64,000 nucleotides of DNA, from positions 1 to 64,000 of the forward strand of contig NZ_NFKJ01000005.1 of NCBI RefSeq assembly GCF_002160325.1, read 5' to 3'. The position numbers were made by a program, and so were the translations under genes. The DNA is from Lachnoclostridium sp. An181. Its GTDB lineage: Bacteria; Bacillota; Clostridia; Lachnospirales; Lachnospiraceae. Under the pieces are notes generated by a model. That model was given only the letters and a program-made list of their open reading frames with translations, was not told where the DNA came from and did not search any database. Below, piece by piece: positions 1 to 8,139 of this stretch (position 1 is its first letter; every line of letters starts with the position of its first letter).

Positions 1-118
1 TAGAAAAGCCAGCTGCCATCTCCAAAAATCTTCTGCAGTTTTCCGCATCCGACATGACTGCGCCGAACATGAAATTATCCTTGATGGTCAATTCTTTTAA
101 ACATTTCTTCTGTCTCAC
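1..118 (-). CDS. Rpn-family PD-(D/E)XK nuclease / putative transposase, N-terminal fragment
   Basis: The reverse strand reads from a GTG at 118 to the window edge (39 codons), so only the N-terminus is visible. The start is chosen because GGAAGGA lies six bases upstream of the GTG. The phrase LTIKDNFMFGAVM followed by NCRRFLEM is the typical opening of the Rpn/PDDEXK_2 family, recombination-promoting nucleases often annotated as transposases in Lachnospiraceae. The catalytic residues lie outside the window. It is isolated from the next operon by about 150 bp. The family call rests on recognition of this short motif and is fairly secure; activity cannot be judged. Confidence 0.75.
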   Translation of the reverse strand, partial: MRQKKCLKELTIKDNFMFGAVMSDAENCRRFLEMAAGFS

Positions 119-186
119 TGTAATTCCTTCCAAACACAGAGGAATTCTATAATTTCAGTATACAGTTTCAACTATGTTTTTGCAAG

Positions 187-216
187 CAAAAAATCCCCGT
201 CAGCAAAACGAGGATC
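187..216 (-). terminator. Intrinsic terminator of the DUF5685-DnaJ operon
   Basis: ATCCCCGT (193-200) pairs with ACGAGGAT (208-215), and on the minus strand the stem is followed by six T. It lies about 55 bp past the stop of the membrane-protein gene that ends at 271. Confidence 0.65.
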
Positions 217-270
217 CACAACAAAGTCTATACCATTTTTCTTATACTACCGAACAAACACACCTTCTCA

Positions 271-804
271 CTACCTAAGCAATCTTCCCCTGTATCTGCT
301 CCAAATCTCTCTTTGCATATAGACATACGCTCTGTCATAGACAAACAAACCAATCTGCCCAGCCACAAACACAAGCGCCAAAAAACCGCCGGAAAACGTC
401 CGTCCTCCAAATAAAAGCTCCTGGAAGGCAAACAATACCGGAATGTACATCACATTGAAGAGTATATATTTCAAAATCCAGATCAAACTTTTCTTCTGCA
501 TTTTTTCCCGTTTCCCTGCAAGCCGCCAAATGCCTTCCGCAAACAGGATGTATAATCCCATGGCTGCAAATGACAGAACATAAAATTTATTCGGCGCTAA
601 AAGAAAGCCGAGCAAAACATCGGCAAGGTAAAACGCCGCTCCCGCCTTCATTCCAAATTCGCGGATGACAATACCTACAAAATAAGACGCTGCTGCCAGA
701 AGAAACAACGTACTCGTCTCAATGACGCTGCCAAGCGCCATACAGATCACGGACAAGGCAAGCAAAATCCCGCCAAATGCCATTGTCTTTGCTTTTACAT
801 GCAT
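271..804 (-). CDS. Conserved polytopic membrane protein of the DUF5685-DnaJ operon
   Basis: Roughly 177 residues with four or more hydrophobic segments: a pair near the N-terminus ([15 protein letters not shown] and [14 protein letters not shown]), one around [15 protein letters not shown], one around [13 protein letters not shown], and one near the end ([14 protein letters not shown]). The ATG at 804 is preferred over the one at 828 because GGGAGGAG lies ten bases before it and it overlaps the end of the upstream dnaJ-like gene by ten bases, which suggests translational coupling. No catalytic motif is visible and the function is unknown. The position as third gene after a DUF5685 protein and a J-domain protein suggests a membrane-associated folding or assembly role, but that is inference. 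Confidence 0.7.
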   Translation of the reverse strand: MHVKAKTMAFGGILLALSVICMALGSVIETSTLFLLAAASYFVGIVIREFGMKAGAAFYLADVLLGFLLAPNKFYVLSFAAMGLYILFAEGIWRLAGKREKMQKKSLIWILKYILFNVMYIPVLFAFQELLFGGRTFSGGFLALVFVAGQIGLFVYDRAYVYMQREIWSRYRGRLLR

Positions 805-1430
805 GAACAAAGATCTCCTCCCATACATTCACAAAGTGTATCCGCACACCACAGGTCACAGCACATATTTCCTGTACCGCAGGAAGAGCCACGGTTTCCG
901 TATCCGCCGCCAAACGGATTGCTCTGATACTGCTGCCCGTTCCAGCTCAGCTGATTTAAAAGCTGGCGGTACTGCACATTGTTCGGCTCCATATTCACTG
1001 CCTGGGCTGCATGCTCCCTTGCAACAATATTGTTTCCGATTCCCGCATTCGCGGCAGCGCTGGCGTAATACCACACAGAAGTTTTGTTCGGCATGCGGTC
1101 CAAAAGGTTTAATGCCTCTCTGTAGTGTCTGGAATTAATATAATTAAAAACTGCCTGCATCTCTACATCCTGGTTTCCACCATAGGACCTTCCTCCTGAA
1201 CCGTAAGATCCATAGCTACGATTTCCCCAACCTCCCCCAGCACGCTGTTTCATGATCTCGTCGTAAGCTTCCTGGACTTCTTTAAATTTCTCCTCTGCCA
1301 AGTCCGCAAGCGGGTTATTTACATTCGCATCCGGATGATATTTTCTCGTCAATTCTCTGTATGCTCTTTTTACTTCGTCATCCAATGCATTCTGAGGAAC
1401 TCCCAGTACATCATAAGGGTTTTTAGACAT
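795..1430 (-). CDS. DnaJ-domain protein with TPR-like C-terminal region
   Basis: A J domain fills residues 4-65: PYDVLGV, the helix II segment, and the diagnostic HPD (in KYHPDAN) that stimulates DnaK ATPase. A Gly/Ser/Tyr-rich linker follows, then about 70 residues ([31 protein letters not shown]) that look like two TPR helical pairs, then a cysteine-rich tail. It lacks the zinc-finger and substrate-binding domains of true DnaJ, so it is a specialised co-chaperone. The start at 1430 has AGGAACAG upstream and overlaps the DUF5685 stop by eight bases; the longer upstream frame has no ribosome site. The tail ([12 protein letters not shown] and on) is unusual and could bind metal. Confidence 0.85.
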   Translation of the reverse strand: MSKNPYDVLGVPQNALDDEVKRAYRELTRKYHPDANVNNPLADLAEEKFKEVQEAYDEIMKQRAGGGWGNRSYGSYGSGGRSYGGNQDVEMQAVFNYINSRHYREALNLLDRMPNKTSVWYYASAAANAGIGNNIVAREHAAQAVNMEPNNVQYRQLLNQLSWNGQQYQSNPFGGGYGNRGSSCGTGNMCCDLWCADTLCECMGGDLCSCM

Positions 1431-2268
1431 TCTTCTGTTCCTTTCCTTCTGTTCTTTTCTTTTGGATCGCCCGATAGCGATTCCACACTCCATCATACAA
1501 TATATTCCGTAAAATGTCCACATCCACAAGGCATGGCAGCTTTTCAAACCTGGCGCTGCACTCTGCGATCATCATACAAAGGATGTCCTGCATCCGCTCC
1601 TCATAGTCTTCTTTTTTATACATCTCTCCAAGCGGATTATAACAACCTTCCTTTAAATCCTTCTCCAGATCATCATATGCATCCATCAGATAAATATACT
1701 TTCCAAGATAGAAACCAATATCTCGAAGTCTTTCTTCCCACACGTCTTTTTTGTATACAAACAATTCCGCCATCAGACTGCCAAAACACCCTGCCACTTT
1801 GTCCAGATCCATACAATTTTCTCTCTCAAGAGCAGACAGCTCCTTTAGCTTTTCGGCGATGACCCTGCTCTGTCTTGGATAGGATCCAATGATCTTCTCT
1901 GCCTTTCCCTTTAAGATTCCCTTACCAAAAAGGCCGGACATTTTCTTTTCATCCGACCAGTCATCCTCCAGATGATAATAGGCAAGAAGAACATTCATAT
2001 CCGCGGCATATTTTGTCATCTCACTTCGCAGCATTGCCTGCTTTTTGACCGGATGCACTTTGCATCTGTGCATCTCTTTTTCTACTGTGCTCTCATACAG
2101 GGAAGTCAGAAAAATGACCGCAAACGTCATGTCATAGGTCAGGGTCATCTGACCGGAAAAGCCGTATTCTTCTTTGAGAACCCTGCACAATCCGCAGTAG
2201 TACGCCTTATATTTCCGGTAATCTTTTACTTTTAATTCATCTGCATTGATGGTTACATATCCAAACAT
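1423..2268 (-). CDS. DUF5685 family protein
   Basis: A 281-residue protein recognised by the opening [17 protein letters not shown] and the following [17 protein letters not shown], typical of DUF5685 proteins of clostridia. The rest is helical with conserved acidic patches ([11 protein letters not shown]) reminiscent of isoprenoid-synthase-like all-alpha folds, but no confirmed activity is known to me. It is the first gene of a three-gene operon with the J-domain protein and membrane protein, with overlaps between the genes. Its ribosome site AGAGGA lies in the 3' arm of a 12-bp inverted repeat (2276-2331), so translation initiation may be structure-controlled. Confidence 0.8.
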   Translation of the reverse strand: MFGYVTINADELKVKDYRKYKAYYCGLCRVLKEEYGFSGQMTLTYDMTFAVIFLTSLYESTVEKEMHRCKVHPVKKQAMLRSEMTKYAADMNVLLAYYHLEDDWSDEKKMSGLFGKGILKGKAEKIIGSYPRQSRVIAEKLKELSALERENCMDLDKVAGCFGSLMAELFVYKKDVWEERLRDIGFYLGKYIYLMDAYDDLEKDLKEGCYNPLGEMYKKEDYEERMQDILCMMIAECSARFEKLPCLVDVDILRNILYDGVWNRYRAIQKKRTEGKEQKNV

Positions 2269-2275
2269 GATAAAT

Positions 2276-2331
2276 CCTCTATTATTTTGGAATTTTACGA
2301 ATACGAAAAGTATTTTACCAAATAATAGAGG
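2276..2331 (-). promoter_or_regulatory. RBS-containing hairpin before DUF5685
   Basis: CCTCTATTATTT (2276-2287) and AAATAATAGAGG (2320-2331) form a perfect 12-bp inverted repeat, with a second small stem AATAC/GTATT in the loop. Read on the minus strand the 3' arm ends in GAGG, seven bases before the ATG at 2268, so the 5' arm is an anti-Shine-Dalgarno. No T-run follows, which argues against a plain terminator of bioY. Confidence 0.55.
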
Positions 2332-2364
2332 AAAAAACTATGGAATAAATATTAAATTTTTCTT

Positions 2365-2916
2365 TTATCTGTCCCGGCGAACCGCTGTGAAAAGTTTCGG
2401 TCCGACGATGCATGCTGCAATGATTTTTATGACATCGCCGATCAGATACGGAAATACTCCCAAAGACAGGCCTGCCACAAATGAAATATGCATCTGCGCA
2501 CAAATCCAGATCGTCCCAAACAGATATGCAACAACTGTTCCCAAAATCATTCCCGCTGCCTCCATGGCAATCTTTCCACGGAATTTTTCCACGAAAAATC
2601 CGGAAATCAATGTAAGGAAAATAAATCCGACAAGATAACCTCCTGTAGGTCCCCCAAGTTTTCCGATTCCGCCGGAAAATCCGGAAAATACCGGAAGTCC
2701 CACCAATCCAAGAAGAAGGTAAATGGCATAACTGATCGTACTGTATTTCATTCCAAGAACATAGACAGACAGATAAAGAATCAGGTTTGTCAATGAAATC
2801 GGAACCGGACTTACCGGAATCGGGATAGAAAACGGCGCAATCAGACACGTGATGGCAGTTACAAGGCCAATGAGCGTCATCTGGCGAGTTGTGAATGTAC
2901 GTGTTTTGGTTTGCAT
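2365..2916 (-). CDS. bioY: BioY-type biotin ECF transporter S component
   Basis: A 183-residue membrane protein with six predicted hydrophobic helices. It matches the BioY family: MTLIGLVTAITCLIAPFSIP followed by the SPVPISLTNLILYL loop, LYLLLGLVGLPVFSGF and a GGPTGGYL signature, then YLIGDVIKI near the end. BioY is the biotin-binding S component that works with an energy-coupling module (EcfA/T), which is not in this window. The ATG at 2916 follows GGGAGACAATACAT; the longer upstream frame has no ribosome site. It stands alone behind a strong promoter overlapped by a BirA-like operator, which fits repression when biotin is plentiful. Confidence 0.92.
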   Translation of the reverse strand: MQTKTRTFTTRQMTLIGLVTAITCLIAPFSIPIPVSPVPISLTNLILYLSVYVLGMKYSTISYAIYLLLGLVGLPVFSGFSGGIGKLGGPTGGYLVGFIFLTLISGFFVEKFRGKIAMEAAGMILGTVVAYLFGTIWICAQMHISFVAGLSLGVFPYLIGDVIKIIAACIVGPKLFTAVRRDR

Positions 2917-2954
2917 ATGTATTGTCTCCCTTTTTATGTGTTGTTTGTAAGTGT

Positions 2955-2984
2955 AGTATAGAATAAAGGGGCGCGGATTGTCAA
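2955..2984 (-). promoter_or_regulatory. bioY promoter
   Basis: On the minus strand TTGACA (2984-2979) and TATACT (2960-2955) are separated by 18 bases, a near-consensus sigma-A promoter ending about 40 bases before the bioY ATG. Confidence 0.8.
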
Positions 2985-3008
2985 CCTTTAGTTTTTTATG
3001 GTTTACAT
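2978..3008 (-). promoter_or_regulatory. BirA-like biotin operator overlapping the bioY -35
   Basis: TTGTCAACC (2978-2986) and GGTTTACAT (3000-3008) are half sites of an inverted repeat like the BirA box (TTGTAAACC ... GGTTTACAA), here 13 bases apart instead of the usual 14-16. One half site contains the -35 hexamer, so binding would block RNA polymerase. The spacing is the main weakness. Confidence 0.6.
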
Positions 3009-3419
3009 TTATCCTCCATTTCGTTTCTCTATCTTTAGTATAAGCCAGGTAAAATTCTCTGCATATTTTGTCTTTGTACATCTACGCTTTTTTATGTAAC
3101 CTTCCAATAAATAATATAATTGAATTGCAGATTCCCCAGGCTCGCCATCAAATACCCATATTGGAAGATATCCTCTCTTTACCATTAACCCCCAAAAGTG
3201 ATAATGAGATGAAATTTTTGTTGCACTCAATTCTTGCATTTCCCCTAAATACTTACAATGATATAATTCGTGTCTGGCTTGAAATAATTCCTCTGAGTTT
3301 TCCGCCTCCATAAATTGTTTTACTGCATCTAATTTCGAATTTCTCCAACTTTTATATCCAAACACTAACCCCGTCAATGCCGTAATCCACGTCATAACCG
3401 CAGAGATTATCGAGATCAT
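3009..3419 (-). CDS. Small membrane-anchored hypothetical protein
   Basis: A 136-residue protein with one N-terminal hydrophobic helix (about residues 3-24) followed by a charged soluble part (ENSEELFQARHELYHCKYLG, HYHFWGLMVKRGYLPIWVFDG). The layout, one anchor then a helical cytoplasmic domain, resembles DUF4760-type proteins, but I cannot assign it firmly. TAGGAGGAAATT precedes the ATG. It lies 36 bp after the last gene of the polysaccharide locus on the same strand and could be read through from it. Function unknown. Confidence 0.6.
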   Translation of the reverse strand: MISIISAVMTWITALTGLVFGYKSWRNSKLDAVKQFMEAENSEELFQARHELYHCKYLGEMQELSATKISSHYHFWGLMVKRGYLPIWVFDGEPGESAIQLYYLLEGYIKKRRCTKTKYAENFTWLILKIEKRNGG

Positions 3420-3455
3420 AATTTCCTCCTATGTTTTTTATATTGCACTTTCCAC

Positions 3456-4604
3456 CTACAACCCGTATCTTTCAAAAAACCTCTTCCGCATCTCACTCTC
3501 TCTATCATCCTTCTTCTCCCACGCCTTTGCTCTCTCCATCTGCATTTTCACATTTCCCCGCCTCTTCGTCCACACATTCTTTGCACGAACAGCCCAAGCC
3601 ACAGGTAAAAGAAACGGTGTTTTGAGCCATGGAAATACTGTCCGCATAGTCTGATAGGATGGGAACACCACACTGCGAAGGTACGCGGCCTTTGACTTAT
3701 GCATGAGCATATTGTTCTGTCGATCATTCTCCCGGTTCCCAAAAACGCCGCCGTTTACGATGTACTCCGCAAGCTCCTCCAGTTCGTTTTTTTCTATCGT
3801 TTCGTCCTTCTCCCCAAACCAAAGATTTGCCAGGCAACGGATATTCCGCTCAAATGTATCAATTTCCAGCTTTTTCAGCTCATGGTCCACATACTCCCAA
3901 TCAAGCTTGGGCTGTCTCGAGATTACAAAGATATCCAGCACCATCCGGATTCCGATACCTCCACGGACAAAATGCTCAATCAAATGATATAGTGTAAAAA
4001 GATAATGATCCTCCAATGTCATCTCGTATACAAACTGCTTTCCATTTACCGGAACAGCCCTCTCCCATATTCCAAGAAAATACTGAAACGCATCACTCTG
4101 CGCTGACAACAGCGTTTTATGCATTTCGACAATGATACTGCCTTTTTGATAATGGTCGTGTTTGGCCGCCTCTCCATCGCATCGGTATCCCATCGATTCC
4201 ATGGTCATCTTCATTTCTTTTGTCTGTTCCGGCTTATAGAGGATATCCAAATCCCCCATGGTCCTTAACTCTGATGCAGGGTACATTGTTTTCGTCCGGA
4301 TTCCTTTGAGCGGAATGCAGTAAATTCCTCTTTTTTCAAATTCATCCAAAATATCTTTCACTTCCGCAATCTGCACACTGTCAGCATAGCATGCATGTGC
4401 CAACTGTTTAAATATTAGGCTTTTCCACTCCCCCTCCAAAAATCCAGGTCCATACTGCAAAAAAGGAAACATCCCCTGTCTTCCAGCATAGATGCTGATT
4501 TTCTTCTTTTCCTCGTCAGACAACGGCGGTAATGCCTGGGAAATTTCCTTATTGCCGAATGCGCATCGAATGATAGCTATCAATTGTTTTTGTTCATTTG
4601 TCAT
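3456..4604 (-). CDS. Nucleotidyltransferase family protein (PF14907 type)
   Basis: A 382-residue protein with the minimal nucleotidyltransferase fold of the PF14907 family: KGIRTKTMYP then RTMGDLDILY, where the two aspartates of GDLDIL would bind metal, preceded by an N-terminal helical region. Members often sit in surface polysaccharide clusters; the nucleotide acceptor is unknown. The ATG at 4604 is preferred over 4622 because it overlaps the VanZ stop by 11 bases and has GGGGAG ten bases upstream. The C-terminal third is basic and helical and ends in RKRFFERYGL. It is the last convincing gene of the capsule locus. Confidence 0.8.
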   Translation of the reverse strand: MTNEQKQLIAIIRCAFGNKEISQALPPLSDEEKKKISIYAGRQGMFPFLQYGPGFLEGEWKSLIFKQLAHACYADSVQIAEVKDILDEFEKRGIYCIPLKGIRTKTMYPASELRTMGDLDILYKPEQTKEMKMTMESMGYRCDGEAAKHDHYQKGSIIVEMHKTLLSAQSDAFQYFLGIWERAVPVNGKQFVYEMTLEDHYLFTLYHLIEHFVRGGIGIRMVLDIFVISRQPKLDWEYVDHELKKLEIDTFERNIRCLANLWFGEKDETIEKNELEELAEYIVNGGVFGNRENDRQNNMLMHKSKAAYLRSVVFPSYQTMRTVFPWLKTPFLLPVAWAVRAKNVWTKRRGNVKMQMERAKAWEKKDDRESEMRKRFFERYGL

Positions 4605-5184
4605 ATAGCTTAAACTCCCCATCCTTTCTGTGTTTTCCTGTCATAAAGTCTCTCCCAACATTCCACACCCAGATTCCAATCAAGGTCCCCAGCACATTAT
4701 TGATCACATCATCAATCTCAAACAATCCTATCGCAGTGATACCCTGGAACACCTCAATCGCAAGCGACAAAAACGCCGCTGCTTTTACTATAGCTTTGAC
4801 TTTTTCATAACTCCTGAAAAAAATTGGCATTAAAATTCCAAACGGAACGAATAAAAGGATATTTGACACAATTTCAATACCAAGAGGGCGGCTGCCCTCA
4901 AAAATCGCCTCCCGATATGACCACAAAGGCTCCCATTCAAAGCTTTTCTTTGCACTTCCAATTTCCCTGCCGGAAAGTGTCAGCGCAAACAAAGCACCCA
5001 TATATCCCCCAAACACCACACAGACGGCAATGGTTTTTGCATTCAACACACGAAATTTTGTTCTGCGCTTTTTCAAAAGCCAAATGAAACCCGCAGTAAA
5101 CGGAATCAACAATATAAAAATCCAAACTGCCTTTGTCTGTATTTGATTAGCAAAAGTATGAAAAAATTCTTCTACAATCCCCAA
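4594..5184 (-). CDS. VanZ family membrane protein
   Basis: A 196-residue protein with about five membrane helices. It carries the VanZ signature NILLFVPFGILMP, a conserved acidic helix SLAIEVFQ, and DDVINNVLGTLIG near the C-terminus. VanZ-type proteins are common at the end of clostridial polysaccharide clusters; their biochemical role is not established, though VanZ itself gives low teicoplanin resistance. It is translationally coupled to the nucleotidyltransferase gene downstream (11-base overlap) and lies 21 bp after the acyltransferase. Confidence 0.85.
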   Translation of the reverse strand: MGIVEEFFHTFANQIQTKAVWIFILLIPFTAGFIWLLKKRRTKFRVLNAKTIAVCVVFGGYMGALFALTLSGREIGSAKKSFEWEPLWSYREAIFEGSRPLGIEIVSNILLFVPFGILMPIFFRSYEKVKAIVKAAAFLSLAIEVFQGITAIGLFEIDDVINNVLGTLIGIWVWNVGRDFMTGKHRKDGEFKLYDK

Positions 5185-5205
5185 ATTATTTACTCCCCTG
5201 TTTCT

Positions 5206-5706
5206 CTATGGAAAAACTACTTCCCCTGCTTCTACCTTTCTGCACATTTCAATCACACAAGGTGCTTTTATGACCGCTCCCGGCCCGATGTGCACACCTT
5301 CTTCCAGCTTTACATCATGATCCACAACAGCCGCGCAGTTGACAATACAGTTTTCCTCTACAACTGCATTGGTATTTACTACTGCTTTAGGCAGCACAAC
5401 GGTCCCCTCTTTTATTGTGGCTGATGGACTTACCCACGCTGTTTCATGTATCAAAACAGGCAGGTGGAAACCTGCCTGTCTCAATTTTTCAAACCATTGC
5501 ATACGAAACACATTGTTTCCGAATGCTGCATGGGCACAGGAAAACTCATTGCGGAATTTCAGATAATCCTCACATTTTCCAATCGCCTTTTCGCTGTTGT
5601 CATCTAAAAATTCAATTTTCTCGAACTGTCCAAGGGACATTGCCAGCTCTCTTACAACCTGTCCATGTCCTCCAGCTCCAAGAATCAACAAATTTTCCTT
5701 TTTCAT
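5206..5706 (-). CDS. NeuD-like sugar O-acyltransferase (left-handed beta helix)
   Basis: The N-terminus LLILGAGGHGQVVREL is the PglD/NeuD N-domain, which binds a nucleotide sugar; residues about 85-160 show hexapeptide repeats (VSPSATIKEGTVV, NTNAVVEENCIV, HDVKLEEGVHIGPG). The histidine in VDHDVKL corresponds to the usual catalytic His that transfers acetyl from acetyl-CoA. At 166 residues it is shorter than the usual 200-215, missing one or two coils at the C-terminus, so its activity is less certain. It begins directly after the epimerase stop (TAA then ATG), so it belongs to the same operon and would acetylate a sugar of the repeat unit. Confidence 0.82.
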   Translation of the reverse strand: MKKENLLILGAGGHGQVVRELAMSLGQFEKIEFLDDNSEKAIGKCEDYLKFRNEFSCAHAAFGNNVFRMQWFEKLRQAGFHLPVLIHETAWVSPSATIKEGTVVLPKAVVNTNAVVEENCIVNCAAVVDHDVKLEEGVHIGPGAVIKAPCVIEMCRKVEAGEVVFP

Positions 5707-6900
5707 TTAATATTTTCTCCATGTCATACGGTTTACAATTCCAACATAAGATTGAATGATTTTTACAACCTTTGTACTTACATTTTCCTCCACATAATCC
5801 GGCACCGGAATGCCCAGTGATCCGGCTTTGTTCAATTCCACTGCTGTATCCACTGCCTGCAGAAGAGATTTTTCATCTATCCCTGCCAACACAAAGCAAG
5901 CCTTATCAAGCGCTTCCGGGCGCTCTGTGCTTGTACGGATACAAACAGCAGGAAATGGATGTCCTACACTTGTAAAGAAACTGCTTTCCTCCGGCAAAGT
6001 TCCGGAATCAGAGACTACCGCAAATGCATTCATCTGCAAATGATTGTAGTCATGGAATCCTAAAGGTTCATGCTGGATCACTCTCTTGTCCAGTTCAAAT
6101 CCGGATGCTGCCAGACGGTTTCTGGAGCGCGGATGGCAGGAATACAAAATCGGCATATCATATTTTTCCGCCATCTTATTGATAGCAGTAAACAGAGAAA
6201 GGAAATTCTTTTCTGTATCAATATTTTCTTCTCTGTGCGCGGACAATAAAATGTATTTTTGCGGTTCCAGGCCAAGTTTTTCAAGAATATCGGATTTCTC
6301 AATTTCTTCCAGATTCTGATGCAATACTTCCGCCATCGGGGAACCTGTCACATAGACACGTTCTTTTGGAAGACCGCACTCATGCAGATATTTTCTTGCA
6401 TGCTCGCTGTACGCCAGATTGACATCAGAAATTATATCCACAATGCGGCGGTTCGTCTCTTCCGGCAGACACTCATCTTTGCAGCGGTTTCCTGCTTCCA
6501 TATGGAAAATCGGAATATGCAAACGTTTCGCAGCAATCGCAGAAAGGCAGGAATTGGTATCTCCAAGAATCAAAAGTGCATCTGGTTTGATCTGGTTCAT
6601 CAATTTGTAGGAACAGTTGATAATATTTCCTACTGTGGCACCCAAGTCATCACCTACTGCGTCCATATACACTTCCGGATTTTTGATCTTCAGGTTTTCA
6701 AAGAAAATCCCATTCAGATTGTAATCATAATTTTGCCCTGTGTGGGCAAGCACCACATCGAAATATTCACGGCATTTGTTAATGACTGCAGCCAGGCGGA
6801 TAATCTCCGGGCGTGTTCCCACTATGATGAGAAGTTTTAATTTTCCGTTATCTTTAAATCGGATATCTGAATAATCTGTTCTGATTTCTGTATTTGACAT
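5707..6900 (-). CDS. capG: Non-hydrolysing UDP-GlcNAc 2-epimerase family, CapG/FnlC-like
   Basis: A 397-residue WecB/GT-B type epimerase: VGTRPEIIRLA at the N-terminus, HTGQNYD, GDTNSCLSA, FHMEAGNRC, PEETNRRIVD, SAHREENID, and SDSGTLPEES near the C-terminus. It is third, in transcription order, of a CapE-CapF-CapG series, so the most likely reaction is conversion of UDP-2-acetamido-2,6-dideoxy-beta-L-talose to UDP-N-acetyl-L-fucosamine, rather than UDP-ManNAc formation. GGAGGGATACC precedes the ATG. Lies 12 bp after capF. The family is certain; substrate is inferred from its two neighbours. Confidence 0.88.
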   Translation of the reverse strand: MSNTEIRTDYSDIRFKDNGKLKLLIIVGTRPEIIRLAAVINKCREYFDVVLAHTGQNYDYNLNGIFFENLKIKNPEVYMDAVGDDLGATVGNIINCSYKLMNQIKPDALLILGDTNSCLSAIAAKRLHIPIFHMEAGNRCKDECLPEETNRRIVDIISDVNLAYSEHARKYLHECGLPKERVYVTGSPMAEVLHQNLEEIEKSDILEKLGLEPQKYILLSAHREENIDTEKNFLSLFTAINKMAEKYDMPILYSCHPRSRNRLAASGFELDKRVIQHEPLGFHDYNHLQMNAFAVVSDSGTLPEESSFFTSVGHPFPAVCIRTSTERPEALDKACFVLAGIDEKSLLQAVDTAVELNKAGSLGIPVPDYVEENVSTKVVKIIQSYVGIVNRMTWRKY

Positions 6901-6912
6901 GGTATCCCTCCA

Positions 6913-8118
6913 CTAGTTTTCTTCCACTGGTTCAAAAAATGTATCCGGATGTTCCGGGTCAAACGGTTCGTTCGCCCACATGATCGTCACCAAATCTTCT
7001 GTGTCTGAGAGATTGATGATATTGTGCGTGTATCCCGGAATCATTTCCACTGCCGTGATCTCTTCCCCGCTGACTTCGTAATTCACAACCGGATATGGAT
7101 TTCCGTTTTCATCCTCTCCGATCTTTCTAAGCTGAATCAGGCCACGCCCGGATACTACAACAAATTTTTCATTTTTGGTATGATGCCAGTGCTGGCCTTT
7201 TGTGATCCCCGGTTTGCTGATATTGACAGATACCTGACCTCTGTCCGCTGTGCGGAGAATCTCTGTAAAACTTCCTCTGTCGTCCACATTCATCTTGAGC
7301 GGATAAGAAAAATTATCCGGTGAAAGGTAGGATAAATAGGTAGCATGCAATCTTTTTGCAAATCCATCGCTCATATTTGGAACAGAAAGTGTCTTACGGC
7401 TTTCTTTGAACTCCTCAAGCAAATCTACAATCTCACCCAATGTCCGTTTGAATGTTACCGGACAATAACAGTAATCCTTTTCGTCTCTGTGTTCTTTTCC
7501 ATTCAGGGCAAGGAACATTTCTTCTATCAGATCGTCTATATATAAAAGTTCCAGTTCTGTGTTTCTGTCATTGACCATGATCGGAAGGTCATTAGCGATA
7601 TTATTACAGAATGTCGCTACAGCAGAATTGTAATTCGGTCGGCACCATTTTCCAAAAAGGTTTGGGAAACGGTAGATCAACACTCTTGCACCTGTCTCGT
7701 TGCTGTAATTTAAAAACAATTCTTCCCCTGCAAGCTTGCTCTTTCCATATTCACTTCCTGCAAATCGCCCTTCCAGGCTTGCCTGGATACTGCTGCTCAA
7801 CATAACAGGGGCTTTATTTCCATATTTTTTCAATGTATCCAACAATGTAGATGCAAAACCAAAGTTTCCCTGCATGAACTCTTGCTGGTTTTTCGGGCGA
7901 TTCACACCTGCAAGATTGAAGACAAAGTCCGCATCCTTGCAATAGGTTTCTAATTCTTCTGGTTTTGAATCAATATCATATGTGTAAATGCAAAGGTCGG
8001 ACGGATTGTCCAGTCCATTTATTTTATGTACACGGTCTTTTCCGTCCCGTACAGCCTCCAGAGCTGCCACCAGATTTTTGCCGACAAATCCTTTTGCACC
8101 TGTAACTAAAATTTTCAT
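6913..8118 (-). CDS. capF: CapF-like bifunctional SDR-cupin of UDP-L-FucNAc synthesis
   Basis: The N-terminal SDR reductase domain starts MKILVTGAKGFVGKNLV (NADPH-binding GxxGxxG) and carries a YGKSK catalytic pair near residue 135. The C-terminal cupin domain, from about residue 270, has DDRGSFTEI, KPGITKGQHWHHTKNEKF (metal histidines) and GYTHNIINL. This fusion is diagnostic for CapF/FnlB, which turns UDP-2-acetamido-2,6-dideoxy-L-hexos-4-ulose into the L-talose compound. The ATG at 8118 follows GGGAGGAAATCT; the frame extends seven codons upstream without a better site. It lies between capE and capG with short gaps. Confidence 0.92.
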   Translation of the reverse strand: MKILVTGAKGFVGKNLVAALEAVRDGKDRVHKINGLDNPSDLCIYTYDIDSKPEELETYCKDADFVFNLAGVNRPKNQQEFMQGNFGFASTLLDTLKKYGNKAPVMLSSSIQASLEGRFAGSEYGKSKLAGEELFLNYSNETGARVLIYRFPNLFGKWCRPNYNSAVATFCNNIANDLPIMVNDRNTELELLYIDDLIEEMFLALNGKEHRDEKDYCYCPVTFKRTLGEIVDLLEEFKESRKTLSVPNMSDGFAKRLHATYLSYLSPDNFSYPLKMNVDDRGSFTEILRTADRGQVSVNISKPGITKGQHWHHTKNEKFVVVSGRGLIQLRKIGEDENGNPYPVVNYEVSGEEITAVEMIPGYTHNIINLSDTEDLVTIMWANEPFDPEHPDTFFEPVEEN

Positions 8119-8139
8119 AGATTTCCTCCCAATGTGCAC

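Noticed and set aside
1335-1862. Plus-strand long frame opposite the DnaJ/DUF5685 genes
   Set aside because: It is a shadow of two clear minus-strand genes and has no ribosome site or domain.
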